A stretch of 48,998 nucleotides of DNA from an uncultured Treponema sp. (GCA_945877425.1 CAMCRZ010000019.1:1-48998); one strand, 5' to 3'. Counted from the first letter of the stretch, positions 24,610-34,343 are shown. Notes: generated by a model from the letters alone, not told the origin. Numbers and translations are program-made.

Positions 24610-27435
24610 ATGAAAGACAATTTTTCGGATTCAGTTTACATTATTGACAGTTACGGTTTGATTTACCGTGCTTACTATGCACTTTTCAATCATCCCCTTA
24701 CAAATTTAAAGGGCGAAAACATCAGTGCAGTGATTATTTTTTTCCGCAATCTTAAAGCGCTGATTTCAAAATACAAACCTTCTTTTTTAGTTGCAGCCTT
24801 TGATTCACGCACTAAAACTTTCCGCCACGAAATGTTTCCCGAATACAAAGCTACAAGGCAGAAAACTCCGGACGATCTTCTTGCACAAGTTCCGTGGATT
24901 GAAGAAATTTTAAATGCACTTGGAATTCCTGTTTTACGATGCGACGGTTTTGAAGCTGACGACATTATTGCTACTGTTGCAAAAAAATGTAAGGCAGAAA
25001 ACCGATGCTGCAGGATTTTAAGCGGCGACAAAGATCTGCTCCAGCTTGTAAGTTCTTCCTGCCAGGAAATGTGTCCTGATAAAAATAACGGCGGCTGGGA
25101 AATCAACGGCATTGAAGAAACAGTTGCAAAGTGGGGAATTGGTCCTGAAAAAATTCTCGACTTTCTTTCACTTACAGGCGATTCTGCTGACAATGTTCCT
25201 GGCGTTAAAGGTGTTGGCGAAAAAACTGCACTTAAACTTTTGAACGAATACGGTTCGCTGGAAGAAATTCTTTCTCACGACAATGAAATAAAAGGTGCTT
25301 TAGGAGAAAAAATCCGAAGCGGAAAATCAGATGCAGAAAAATCAAAGCAGCTTATTACTTTGTGCGACACTGTTCCTGTTCAGATTGATTTCAACGATTT
25401 TTCTACGGCAAATTTAAACTGGACAAAAGCAGGAACTCTTCTTAAAGAATACGGTGCACTTCAAGTTGCAAAACTTTATCTTGCAGAAAGCGCTGAACAG
25501 AAAGACACTGAACTGCAGAAATTACAGCCTTCACAAGAGGCGGAAACTTCAGCAGAAAATTCTCCGGAAACAGAATCATCAGAAGAAAATAATCTGGCAA
25601 TAAAGAAAAATCAGGGTAACTACAAAGCCGTTACAAACCTGCAGGAACTTACGCTTTTTGTAGACGAAATTATTTCCAGCCGTAAAACTGTTGCCTTTGA
25701 CACTGAAACTGACGGCTTGAACACTTACGAAGCAAGGCTTGTGGGTTTCAGTTTAAGCGTGGAAAAAGGAAGCGGCATTTATGTTCCCGTAATTCTGCCT
25801 GGAGAAATGTTTGCCCCGGAAACTATAAGCAAAGACAACTGCCTTAAACAGCTTGAGCGGATTTTTTCAAATGAAGATTTAACTCTTATTATGCACAACG
25901 GAAAATTCGATCTTGAAGTGCTTAAGACAAACGGACTTAAATGCGAAATAAAATGTGCTGTTGCCGACACAATGATTGCAGCCTGGCTTTTAAATCCTGA
26001 TGCAACGGGAAAATCACCATACAGCCTTGAATATCTTGCGGAAAAAAATCTTGGTCTTGCAGGAATTGAATTCAATGACATTGTACCGAAAGGCAAAACT
26101 TTTGCAGACGTAGAACTTGAACAGGCTTTTCCTTATGGCGCAGAAGATTCAGACTTTACGCTTCAGCTCTGGGAAATTTTCAAGCCTAAACTTAAAGAGA
26201 AAAATCTGGAAAATCTGTTTTACTCTATGGAAATGAAGCTTATACCTGTTCTTGCGGAAATGGAACTGAACGGAATCCACCTTGATAAAAATACTTTAAA
26301 CGAATACAGCAAAGAACTTGCCTTAAAGATTTCTGAAACTGAAAAAAACATTTATGAAGAAACAGGCCACGAATTCAACATTGCTTCAACAAGGCAGCTT
26401 CAGACTGTTCTTTTTGAAGAGCGGAAACTTACTCCCGGGAAAAAGACTAAAACAGGATATTCAACTGACAGCGCCGAACTTGAAAGTTTAAAGGAAAGAA
26501 CTGACGACCCTCTTCCTGCAATGATTCTAGATTACCGTTCATTTACTAAACTCCAGAGCACTTATGTTGAAACACTGCCTTTGCTTGCTGACGAAAACTC
26601 TCGGGTGCACACTTCTTTTTTGCAAACTGGAACTGCAACAGGAAGGCTTTCCAGCCGCGACCCTAACCTGCAGAACATTCCTGTAAGAGACGAAAACGGC
26701 AGGAGAATACGCAGCGCCTTTACTGCAGAAAACGGAAGCGTTTTGATTTCCGCTGATTATTCACAAATTGAACTTGTAATTTTAGCTCACTTAAGCGGAG
26801 ACAAAAATTTGTGCGGTGCATTTTTAGACGGAACTGACGTTCACAAATCAACTGCTGCATTGATTTATGGAATAAGTTTAGATGAAGTAAAACCGGAACA
26901 GCGCCGACTTGCAAAAACAGTAAACTTCGGCGTTATGTATGGAATGAGTGCATTCCGTCTTTCAAATGAACTTGGCATTTCAAGAACTGAAGCAAGGGAT
27001 TTTATAGACAGATATTTTGAAACTTACGCTCAGGTTAAGGAGTTCATAAATTCAACTGTAGAAAAAGCACAGGCAGAAGGTTACGTTGAAACTCTTATGG
27101 GAAGAAGAAGAGCCGTAAAAGACATCAACAGCAGGAACAAACTTATCCAGCAGGCTGCACAACGTATTGCCGTAAACACACCAATTCAGGGAAGTGCTGC
27201 TGACATTGTAAAAAAAGCAATGCTTGACGTAAACGCTGAACTGAAAAAAACAAACAGCAGGGTAAAAATGCTTCTGCAGGTTCACGATGAACTTATTTTT
27301 GAATGTCCTGATGATGAAAAATCAATTGACGAAGCTGTAATGATTATAAGGGAAAAAATGGAAAACGCCGTTAAGCTGAATGTTCCTTTAAAAGTGAGCA
27401 TTGAATGTGGAAAAAACTGGGGCTTGTTCCATTAA
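24610..27435 (+). CDS. polA: DNA polymerase I
   Basis: The 941-residue enzyme has all three Pol I domains. The 5' nuclease shows FEADDIIATVAKK, LSGDKDLLQL and DSADNVPGVKGVGEKTA. The 3'-5' exonuclease keeps motif I FDTETDGL, motif II MHNGKFDLEVL and motif III YGAEDSDFTLQL, so proofreading should be active. The polymerase shows motif A SADYSQIELVILAHLS, motif B RRLAKTVNFGVMYGMSAF and motif C QVHDELIFE. The conserved Arg after QIEL in motif A is Val (residue 723). A Glu/Ser-rich linker (about 295-335) joins nuclease and exonuclease. It precedes coaE by 11 bp. Confidence 0.97.
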   Translation: MKDNFSDSVYIIDSYGLIYRAYYALFNHPLTNLKGENISAVIIFFRNLKALISKYKPSFLVAAFDSRTKTFRHEMFPEYKATRQKTPDDLLAQVPWIEEILNALGIPVLRCDGFEADDIIATVAKKCKAENRCCRILSGDKDLLQLVSSSCQEMCPDKNNGGWEINGIEETVAKWGIGPEKILDFLSLTGDSADNVPGVKGVGEKTALKLLNEYGSLEEILSHDNEIKGALGEKIRSGKSDAEKSKQLITLCDTVPVQIDFNDFSTANLNWTKAGTLLKEYGALQVAKLYLAESAEQKDTELQKLQPSQEAETSAENSPETESSEENNLAIKKNQGNYKAVTNLQELTLFVDEIISSRKTVAFDTETDGLNTYEARLVGFSLSVEKGSGIYVPVILPGEMFAPETISKDNCLKQLERIFSNEDLTLIMHNGKFDLEVLKTNGLKCEIKCAVADTMIAAWLLNPDATGKSPYSLEYLAEKNLGLAGIEFNDIVPKGKTFADVELEQAFPYGAEDSDFTLQLWEIFKPKLKEKNLENLFYSMEMKLIPVLAEMELNGIHLDKNTLNEYSKELALKISETEKNIYEETGHEFNIASTRQLQTVLFEERKLTPGKKTKTGYSTDSAELESLKERTDDPLPAMILDYRSFTKLQSTYVETLPLLADENSRVHTSFLQTGTATGRLSSRDPNLQNIPVRDENGRRIRSAFTAENGSVLISADYSQIELVILAHLSGDKNLCGAFLDGTDVHKSTAALIYGISLDEVKPEQRRLAKTVNFGVMYGMSAFRLSNELGISRTEARDFIDRYFETYAQVKEFINSTVEKAQAEGYVETLMGRRRAVKDINSRNKLIQQAAQRIAVNTPIQGSAADIVKKAMLDVNAELKKTNSRVKMLLQVHDELIFECPDDEKSIDEAVMIIREKMENAVKLNVPLKVSIECGKNWGLFH

Positions 27436-27446
27436 GGCTGAAAAAA

Positions 27447-28109
27447 ATGTCTGATGAATATCCGCACAAATCACCTGATGAAAAAAACGACTCAAAAAGA
27501 ATAGTTGCCGCTGTAACAGGACCAATGGCTGCCGGAAAAAATTACGCCTGCTGTCTGCTGGAAAAAATGGGCTTTGCTTCAATAGACGCTGATTTATTAG
27601 GCCACGCTGCAATTGAAAACAAAAAAGACGTTATCCTTGAAACATTTGCACCTTACGCTGACGAAAAAAAAATCTCCCTTGTAAACAATGACGGAACTGT
27701 AAACCGCAGAAACTTGGGAAAAATTTTATTTGATTCGCCTTCACTTCTTGAAAAACAGGAATCAATTGTTTTCCCGGAAATTAACCGCCTTATTGAAAAA
27801 TTCATTGCAGAAAATCAGGATAGAAACGTAATTGTAAACGCCACTGTTCTTTACAAAATGCCTTTGGTAAAAAAGATGGATTTCATACTTTTCATAGACT
27901 GCCCTGAAATAATCCGTGTTTTCCGTGCAAAAAAGCGGGACAAAATGCCTTTAAGCCAGATTTTAAGCCGATTTAAAAGCCAGAAAAATCTTTTTGCTAA
28001 ATATAAATTTTCAAATGCCGATACTTTTAGAGTGTGGAATACTTTTTCATCTAAATGTCTTGAAAAAAAACTTTCAGCATTTCTTAAAAAGTATAAAAAT
28101 GGGATATAA
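27447..28109 (+). CDS. coaE: Dephospho-CoA kinase
   Basis: CoaE phosphorylates dephospho-CoA, the last step of coenzyme A synthesis. The family motif FASIDADLLGHAAI (D-A-D-x-x-x-H) and the later NATVLYKMPLVKKMDFILFIDCP region identify it. The P-loop is atypical: GPMAAGKN (25-32) instead of GxxGxGKS/T, so the Ser/Thr that binds Mg2+ is Asn. This should affect nucleotide binding or reflect a lineage variant. Translation more likely starts at 27447 (AAGG nine bases upstream) than at 27405, which lies inside polA. The N-terminal 15 residues are polar and not part of the fold. The order polA-coaE is common in bacteria. Confidence 0.85.
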   Translation: MSDEYPHKSPDEKNDSKRIVAAVTGPMAAGKNYACCLLEKMGFASIDADLLGHAAIENKKDVILETFAPYADEKKISLVNNDGTVNRRNLGKILFDSPSLLEKQESIVFPEINRLIEKFIAENQDRNVIVNATVLYKMPLVKKMDFILFIDCPEIIRVFRAKKRDKMPLSQILSRFKSQKNLFAKYKFSNADTFRVWNTFSSKCLEKKLSAFLKKYKNGI

Positions 28110-28127
28110 ATAACGGGGATATAAATT

Positions 28128-29090
28128 ATGGAACAGAAAAGAACTCTTTGGATTGTACTGGCAGTAGGATTTTTTTTACTTGTAGTTATAGGTACTGCCC
28201 TTTTCCTTTATGCACCTTCTGCTAAAAAGCCTCAGAATTCTGTTTTTACGCAAACAGTTGTTGTTTCTGAAACAGATAAGCCAAATGTTCCTGAAACAGG
28301 CAAACTGAATGTTGCAGAAATTCCTGCCGAAACTTCTTCCGAAATTCCTGCTGAAACACCTTTACCAATAGTTGCAGACAGTGCTGAAATTCCATCTGAC
28401 ACAAAAAATGAAGATTTGGAAAATCAGGAAACTTCCCTTCAGACAGAAAATTTAACTGTTTTTGCAAACGGCACTACAAACCTTTACAGTTTTAATCCTC
28501 CTGAAATGCAGAAGCCTGTTGTCATTCCAAAAAGTCCTGCTGCTGAAAAAGTCATGAAGGAAACTGGTGAAATCAAAAAGAATTACGAAACTTCAAACAT
28601 CATAAGTTTAGGTGGCAGCTCAAATACTCCGTCTGTTAAGTCAGAGCCTGCATCAAGTTATGAAAGCGCTTCTTCTGCTGCAAGTACGGCAAAACCTTCA
28701 GCAAAACCTTCAGCAAAAGTTTCTTCAAGTGATTCATACACGGCGCCAAAAGTTTCAGTTTCAAATTCTTCTGCAAAGACAAGCGCAACTAAAACAACTT
28801 CTTCTTCTGCAAAAACTGTAACTAAAGAGCCAGACCGCTTCTGGATTCAGATTGCATCTTACGCAAGCAAAAAGTCCGCTGATGAAGCAAGGGAAATTAT
28901 CAGTGGAAAAGGAATGCCTTGTGAAGTCTTTACTGTAACTGATTCAAAAAACACTCTTTATTTCAGAGTAAGAGTGGGACCTTACACTACTAAAAACGAA
29001 GCATCATACTGGAAAGGTGAAATTGAAAAAATCGAAAAGTTTAAAGGTGCAGGTTCTTACATTACAAATTCCAGTGCAAGCGCAAAATGA
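28128..29090 (+). CDS. Membrane-anchored SPOR domain protein
   Basis: SPOR domains bind denuded glycan strands of septal peptidoglycan. The protein has a short cytoplasmic start, one membrane segment (about 8-27), a long Pro/Glu/Ser/Thr/Ala-rich linker (about 30-235) and a C-terminal SPOR domain beginning RFWIQIASYASKKSADEA and ending YTTKNEASYWKGEIEKI. This is the FtsN-like layout, so a cell-division role is plausible, although essential FtsN motifs are not visible. The stop overlaps the ybaK start (ATGA, 29087-29090). GGGGA eight bases before the ATG is the ribosome-binding site. Confidence 0.85.
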   Translation: MEQKRTLWIVLAVGFFLLVVIGTALFLYAPSAKKPQNSVFTQTVVVSETDKPNVPETGKLNVAEIPAETSSEIPAETPLPIVADSAEIPSDTKNEDLENQETSLQTENLTVFANGTTNLYSFNPPEMQKPVVIPKSPAAEKVMKETGEIKKNYETSNIISLGGSSNTPSVKSEPASSYESASSAASTAKPSAKPSAKVSSSDSYTAPKVSVSNSSAKTSATKTTSSSAKTVTKEPDRFWIQIASYASKKSADEAREIISGKGMPCEVFTVTDSKNTLYFRVRVGPYTTKNEASYWKGEIEKIEKFKGAGSYITNSSASAK

Positions 29091-29569
29091 AAAAGACAAA
29101 TGCAATGCGTATTCTTGAAAAGCTGAAAATTCCCTTTACGGCAAAAGAGTACGAAGACAATGATGATCATAAACTTGAACACGGTGCTGCCGAAGAGACT
29201 GCCCGTAAACTTGGTGTTTCTCCTGATTCAGTTTTTAAAACCATTGTAATGCGCACTGATACAAAAGAAGTTGTAGTTTTCTGCCAGAGTGCACTTCATG
29301 AAATAAATCTGAAAAAAGCAAGAAATGCCTGCGGTGCAAAAGAAGTAACTCCTGTAAAGCAGGAAGAGCTTCTTGCCCTTACAGGATACGTAAGAGGCGG
29401 CTGTTCTCCTTTGGGCATGAAGAAAAAGTACCGCACTTTTATAGACAGTTCTGTTTTAAATGTCAGTCAGGTTCACGTAAGCGCAGGCGTAAGAGGAATG
29501 CAAATTTCCCTCTCACCTGAAGATTTAATCAAAGCTTCAGAGGCAGAAGTTGCTGATTTAATTCTTTAA
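29087..29569 (+). CDS. ybaK: Cys-tRNA(Pro)/Cys-tRNA(Cys) deacylase YbaK
   Basis: YbaK hydrolyses Cys wrongly attached to tRNA-Pro. The 160-residue protein has SVFKTIVMRTD with the key Lys (E. coli Lys46 equivalent), LKKARNACGAKE and GYVRGGCSPLGMKKK, the family signature, followed by TFIDSSVL. It ends the fliS-to-ybaK plus-strand run and converges on the cyclase gene (21 bp between stops). Start overlaps the upstream stop, implying translational coupling. Confidence 0.92.
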   Translation: MKKTNAMRILEKLKIPFTAKEYEDNDDHKLEHGAAEETARKLGVSPDSVFKTIVMRTDTKEVVVFCQSALHEINLKKARNACGAKEVTPVKQEELLALTGYVRGGCSPLGMKKKYRTFIDSSVLNVSQVHVSAGVRGMQISLSPEDLIKASEAEVADLIL

Positions 29570-29590
29570 GCAAAAACTTTACTGCAAAGC

Positions 29591-32569
29591 TTACTTCTGG
29601 CACAAGCGGAACACATTGTCCTGCTCCTGATATTCTACGCCAACGTTGTCTTTTTCAAGAGGAATTTTTCCCTTTACAAAATAATTTTCCAGAAGATTTA
29701 TGTAGTACTTTACAACATTGTCTTCCGGATTTCTCATGCTTAAGGATTTCATTTTATCTAAAGCACTGCTCCAGTCTTTATTTTCAAAAAGTTCATGGGC
29801 TTTGTTCCAGTCTTCTATGTAAAGCTTTAATTCTTCAGAACCGGCTGATTGTGTTTCAAGAAGTTCGTATACACGCAAAGGTGTGTTTACGTTTACAACC
29901 CTTACTTTGTGCAGAATGCGCAGAATGAATCCGCCGTTAAGTTTTTCTGCAGTGTGACCGCTTATGAGAATTCCGCCTGTACCGAAAACTTTATTTACGC
30001 CTTCAAGTCTTGAAGCTAAGTTTACATTGTTGCCCATCATTGTGTAGTTAAGTTTGTTTTCGCTTCCCATAAATCCTGCTGTCATAATGCCGCTGTTGAT
30101 TCCTATGCGAGTAAAGATTTTGCGCTTATGTTCAACCATCTTTTTAAATGAACTGAGCAAGGCAAGCACGTCTTTTTCACGAGGAGTTCTTCCGCCGGCT
30201 GAACTTATTTCCATAGTTCTTCTATAGCTTTCCTGTTCGTCACATTCAACTATTCCATAAATTTCCCTGTTAAGCTCTATTTCCAAAGCTTTCATTCTGA
30301 TTGCAGCAGCACAGGCTCTTGAAGCATGATCTTCCATTTTTACAGGAGCGCCCACTAATGCAACAATTGCATCGCCTTCGTACTTGTCAACAAGTCCGCC
30401 TTCATCAATAATCACTTCTGCCATTTTATCAAGGTAATAGTTCAAAAGCTGTACAAGTTCATTTGATGTAAGGAATTCACTGAATCCGGAAAATTTCTGA
30501 ATGTCAGTAAAAATTGCCGTCATGTCAAAATCAGTTCCGCCTGGAGTCATAATGGACGGATCTTTCATAATCATGTCAACAACGGAAGGTGCAAGACTTT
30601 TGTTAAATGCGCCCTGAATTTCATTTTTCTGCTGCTCAAGCCTTTTGTTTTCAGCTTCACTTTTTTTACGCTGATTGTTGATGGAAACAAGATTGTACAC
30701 TAAGTCCTCAAAGTAAATTGCCAGAATCATAAGGATAGGAATGAGGGGCTGAATGTAGATGCGAAGGTAAACCATCAATCCTGTAATTACAAAAATTGTA
30801 GCCGCAACGTAAACAAGAGAAAATGCAATTTGGAAAGCGTAGGATTTTTTCCGCAAAATAAAAATCACTGCAAGAGAAAGAAGTGCGCCAAAACCTATTC
30901 CCCAGAAAACACTTTCTTCACGAATAAATTTCTGCTGGATAATTGTGTTTACAACATTGGCGTGGGTTCCTAAATTTGCATAACGCTTTTCAAAAGGAGT
31001 AACGCCTAAATCTGTGCTGGAAGTTGAAGTCTGACCTAAAAGACAAAATGAATCATTTAAAATACTTTTTAAATTTTCAAAAAGTGAATTGTACGATTGA
31101 AGGTTATTCTTTAACTCACTGAATTTTTCGTCAGGATTTTCGTTTATAAAATCAGTAAGGCTTTTGAAAAAATCTGCACGTAAAGCAAAATATTCCTGCG
31201 TATCTTCTTCTGAAATTCCGCCCTTTATGGCATTGCTGTTTTCGTCAAAACCACGGCACTTCTGCAAAAGAGAATTCCGCTGGTCTAAAATAAGATTATA
31301 TGCATGCAAAAAATCACCTGCAGAATTTTCATGGCTTAAGTTCTGCAATTCCTGGAAAATATTTTTTTCTAAAACAGAAAGATTATAAATGTAAAAAACA
31401 GGAACGTGGGAAAAAGTTTCTTCATAGCTTTCGTGAATCCAGTTAATGTACATTCTGCCGTTTTTATCAAGAGGAATTTTTATGTTTACAGGTTTGCTTT
31501 TTCCCGGAAGATGTGCGTTTTTCAAAATAAGCGTGTGCTTTTTTCTTTCAATTGACTCAACGTCCATCATTTTAAGAAGTGGACTGAATGAAAGCTGGGC
31601 TACGTACTTGCCGTTAAAAATAGGTTCAGTTTCAACAGAGTCTGATTCTTCGTTATACACTGTTCTTGCAGGCACGTTTAAAAGTTCAACTCTTCGTCTT
31701 GTTCCGTCTTTATCAACTACAACGTTTGTAAAACCTAAACCGGCTGCCCTTATTACAATTTTGTTTATTGGAAGCATAAAATCCTGCAGCGGAACGGTTC
31801 TGTTTTTTATCTGCTCAGGAGTGTAATTTTCAAAATCATTTTCTTCCATGAACGAAAGATAATTTCCTTGGGGAATGTAATTAAAGCTGTCACTTACATT
31901 GTCAAGGAGAAAACGGTTTGCTGCATAGTTTAAATTTTCTTCTGCTTCAGAAATCTTTATGTTGCGGAGATTTACCGTAACGAATGTGTTCCCGAAAAAC
32001 TGAATTGACTTTGCAAAAAACAAATCCTTGTCTTCATAAGCGCTCTGGATATTATCCTTCAGCGTAAAAAATGTATCGCCGGCAATTGCGCCTAAAAGTT
32101 CATTAGATGCATCTTCCACAGAATTCTGCGTAACTGAATCAAGGGAATAAATGTACTGGTTAAACTGTCCGAAATAATTTTCTATATCAGTAATGCTGTC
32201 CTGGAAGCAAGAGTCAACGTAACTGTCAAAATCTATGTTTACAGATTTCTGCGTTTTTTCCAGATACTCAATATCAAATACGGCAGTCTTTGCACCACAC
32301 TCTTTCATGCGGATTAAAACTTCACCAAGAATGTCCCTGGGCCATGGCCACACGCCTATTTTACTGATTGATTCGTCGTCAACTTCTATAAGCTTAATTT
32401 TATCGTAAGCAGGAATTTCTTTCTGCATTCCCAAAAGTATGTCGTAAACCTTATATTCGGCTTTCTGGAGAAGATTTGTAAAGGAAAGGGCTGCTGCAAT
32501 AATTGCAGTAACAACGGGAAACAGCAGTTTTATTTTTTTCAAGCTTGTACTTTTCTTTATAAGTTTCAT
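29591..32569 (-). CDS. CHASE2-type class III adenylate/guanylate cyclase
   Basis: The 992-residue membrane protein senses through an extracytoplasmic CHASE2 domain (after the first membrane segment; IKLIEVDDESISKIGVWPWP is typical) and makes a cyclic nucleotide inside. Three closely spaced membrane segments follow (about 570-640), then a short coiled coil and the cyclase. Metal-binding Asp residues are in AIFTDIQKFSGF and KYEGDAIVA, and NNVNLASRLEG holds the catalytic Asn and Arg. YTMMGNNVN has Thr at the base-recognition position, the class IIIb pattern linked to bicarbonate response. About 45 residues are inserted between the two halves of the catalytic core. The start is the ATG nine bases after a perfect TATAAT rather than the TTG at 32587. 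Divergent from the exported-protein cluster. Confidence 0.9.
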   Translation of the reverse strand: MKLIKKSTSLKKIKLLFPVVTAIIAAALSFTNLLQKAEYKVYDILLGMQKEIPAYDKIKLIEVDDESISKIGVWPWPRDILGEVLIRMKECGAKTAVFDIEYLEKTQKSVNIDFDSYVDSCFQDSITDIENYFGQFNQYIYSLDSVTQNSVEDASNELLGAIAGDTFFTLKDNIQSAYEDKDLFFAKSIQFFGNTFVTVNLRNIKISEAEENLNYAANRFLLDNVSDSFNYIPQGNYLSFMEENDFENYTPEQIKNRTVPLQDFMLPINKIVIRAAGLGFTNVVVDKDGTRRRVELLNVPARTVYNEESDSVETEPIFNGKYVAQLSFSPLLKMMDVESIERKKHTLILKNAHLPGKSKPVNIKIPLDKNGRMYINWIHESYEETFSHVPVFYIYNLSVLEKNIFQELQNLSHENSAGDFLHAYNLILDQRNSLLQKCRGFDENSNAIKGGISEEDTQEYFALRADFFKSLTDFINENPDEKFSELKNNLQSYNSLFENLKSILNDSFCLLGQTSTSSTDLGVTPFEKRYANLGTHANVVNTIIQQKFIREESVFWGIGFGALLSLAVIFILRKKSYAFQIAFSLVYVAATIFVITGLMVYLRIYIQPLIPILMILAIYFEDLVYNLVSINNQRKKSEAENKRLEQQKNEIQGAFNKSLAPSVVDMIMKDPSIMTPGGTDFDMTAIFTDIQKFSGFSEFLTSNELVQLLNYYLDKMAEVIIDEGGLVDKYEGDAIVALVGAPVKMEDHASRACAAAIRMKALEIELNREIYGIVECDEQESYRRTMEISSAGGRTPREKDVLALLSSFKKMVEHKRKIFTRIGINSGIMTAGFMGSENKLNYTMMGNNVNLASRLEGVNKVFGTGGILISGHTAEKLNGGFILRILHKVRVVNVNTPLRVYELLETQSAGSEELKLYIEDWNKAHELFENKDWSSALDKMKSLSMRNPEDNVVKYYINLLENYFVKGKIPLEKDNVGVEYQEQDNVFRLCQK

Positions 32570-32578
32570 ATGACAAAA

Positions 32579-32584
32579 ATTATA
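32579..32584 (-). promoter_or_regulatory. Cyclase gene -10, leaderless type
   Basis: A perfect TATAAT on the minus strand, nine bases before the ATG at 32569, no Shine-Dalgarno. The possible -35 (TTTAAG at 17 bp) is weak. The upstream TTG start codon lies in this -10 region, which speaks against it. Confidence 0.55.
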
Positions 32585-32684
32585 CAATACATTATAATTT
32601 TCTTAAACAACATTAAATGGTAAAATCAGAAAATGACTTTATAAATTTTATACTGATTTTTTTGATTTTACAAATGGAGTGAAT

Positions 32685-33128
32685 ATGAAAAAAGTTATCT
32701 GTTTTTGTATTTCTGTTTTATTGTCTGCAGCAGCGGCTTTCAGTCAGTCAGCAGATAAAATGACGGAAATTCTGGACACCAAAACCGTAACCTATCAGCA
32801 GGCTGCATATTTCTTTGCAGTTGCAAACGGTATGGCAAATGATTCAGCAAGCGAAACTGCCGCAGTTGAAATGTTAAAGCAAGCCAAGCTTATAAAGGAA
32901 GACGTTCATGGAAACGAGCCAATTCCTCTTAATCAAGTTGCATTTCTTTGTGCCAACACCTGGAATGTTAAAGGCGGCTTAATGTATAGAATTTTCAAAA
33001 ATCCGCGCTATTCATTTAAACAGCTTCAGGCAGACGGAATTATTTCTTACACCGATGATCCTTCAAAAACCCTTAACGGTCATCAGTTTATGAACGTAAT
33101 AGTTGACTGCATAAATCTCTACGAATGA
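32685..33128 (+). CDS. Exported protein of unknown function
   Basis: A 147-residue protein with a signal peptide (about 1-20, ending AAAAFSQ). The mature part has two similar helical stretches, TYQQAAYFFAVANGM and PLNQVAFLCANTWNVKG, separated by about 50 residues and each followed by small, polar segments, faintly like S-layer-homology repeats; I do not claim that family. A GTG two codons upstream is excluded because GGAG five bases before the ATG at 32685 overlaps it. A TATACT at 32649-32654 is a possible -10. First gene of a five-gene plus-strand cluster; the next start is 9 bp after the stop. Confidence 0.7.
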   Translation: MKKVICFCISVLLSAAAAFSQSADKMTEILDTKTVTYQQAAYFFAVANGMANDSASETAAVEMLKQAKLIKEDVHGNEPIPLNQVAFLCANTWNVKGGLMYRIFKNPRYSFKQLQADGIISYTDDPSKTLNGHQFMNVIVDCINLYE

Positions 33129-33136
33129 GGTACAAC

Positions 33137-34321
33137 ATGAAAAAATTTTTTTTATCAACTTTAATTTCTTCTGCTGTAATTTTTTCAAGCCAGCTTTTTG
33201 CTCTTGATTTTTCAGTTTTAGCAGAATCTAACTCTAACTTTAAGTTTTACGAAAATGAATATTCAAGCCCGGTTCTTAAGGAACAGGAATCTTTAACTGC
33301 ATCTTTGCGCCTGCCTTTTAATAATGAAGGAAATGTTTATTTTGTTACTGAAGGATTTTTCCAGTACACTTTAAATGCAGACATTAATTCTGACAATTCA
33401 AATTCTTCAGATGAATTTCTTGCTGACTTAACGCTTTTCAAATTTTCATCTTTTACTAAAAAAGATAATTTTGACATTTTGTTTTCTGCAGGAAGATTTT
33501 TCTATTCTGATTTAACGGGAATAGTTTTTGCCCAGGAAAACGACGGCGCATTTTTCCAGATAAACAACAGGAATTTTACTGCAGGAATTTACGCAGGCTA
33601 CACCGGATTGCTTAACGAAAAAAATGTAACTGTTCTTGATAAAAATAATTCAGGTTATTCACTTAAGCCTGACAGTGATTTTTACAGTTTTGCTGCACCT
33701 TATTTAACAGGTTCTGTTTTCTTTAAGCTTCCGTATTTTTACAAGTCACACAGTTTTGCTGCAGAAGTTTCTGCTGTTAAAGGCACAGAAGGTCCTGCTG
33801 ATTTTTCTCCGGACGACAGCCGCTTTTACGGAACAGTTGCTTTAGACGGAAGTTTTACACCGGAGCTTTTTTATATTATTTCAACAACTTTTTCTGTTAA
33901 CGAAAACTGCAGTTTAGGCAACCTTACAAGCGCAGAACTTTCTCTGTTTAAGGGAAAAGCTTCCTTTACGGCTTCAGGAGTTTTTGCTTCGGGAAACAAA
34001 GGTTCGTTAAGTGCATTTAACGGCTTTACTTCTTCTACGGCAGTTTACTCTGCTTCTGAAATGCAATATTCTTCCCTTATAAAAGGCGGACTTTCTCTTT
34101 CTTACAAACTACTTGACAATTTAGTTCTTCTTGCAAGCGGAGACGGAGTTTTTGACTTTGGCGATGAAACAGGATTTTCAGGCGTACAGGCAGGCGCTTC
34201 ATGTTACTTCCAGCTTTTAAGCGACGTTGCAATTTCTTTAGACGGAACGACTTTTGTTTCTAATAAAAGTTCTGATGAAAATTTAACAAGCGTAACTTTT
34301 AAAGTTGCACTTGCTTTCTAA
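33137..34321 (+). CDS. Putative outer-membrane beta-barrel protein
   Basis: A 394-residue exported protein: signal peptide about 1-22 (ending SSQLFA), then alternating hydrophobic/polar strands rich in Phe, Tyr and Ser over the whole length, and a last strand ending FKVALAF with a terminal Phe. These are the marks of a transmembrane barrel. I recognise no specific porin family. The ATG at 33137 follows GAGG six bases upstream; an ATG at 33125 overlaps the previous stop but would only prepend four residues to a good signal peptide. Part of the cluster with a FecR protein and a lipoprotein. Confidence 0.7.
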   Translation: MKKFFLSTLISSAVIFSSQLFALDFSVLAESNSNFKFYENEYSSPVLKEQESLTASLRLPFNNEGNVYFVTEGFFQYTLNADINSDNSNSSDEFLADLTLFKFSSFTKKDNFDILFSAGRFFYSDLTGIVFAQENDGAFFQINNRNFTAGIYAGYTGLLNEKNVTVLDKNNSGYSLKPDSDFYSFAAPYLTGSVFFKLPYFYKSHSFAAEVSAVKGTEGPADFSPDDSRFYGTVALDGSFTPELFYIISTTFSVNENCSLGNLTSAELSLFKGKASFTASGVFASGNKGSLSAFNGFTSSTAVYSASEMQYSSLIKGGLSLSYKLLDNLVLLASGDGVFDFGDETGFSGVQAGASCYFQLLSDVAISLDGTTFVSNKSSDENLTSVTFKVALAF

Positions 34322-34343
34322 ATTTGCAGAGAGGTATGGAAAT

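Noticed and set aside
29591..32569. Loss of a base-recognising Asp in the cyclase (GNNVN)
   Set aside because: The recognition position is the Thr in YTMMG, a normal class IIIb variant; GN before VN also occurs in mammalian cyclases.
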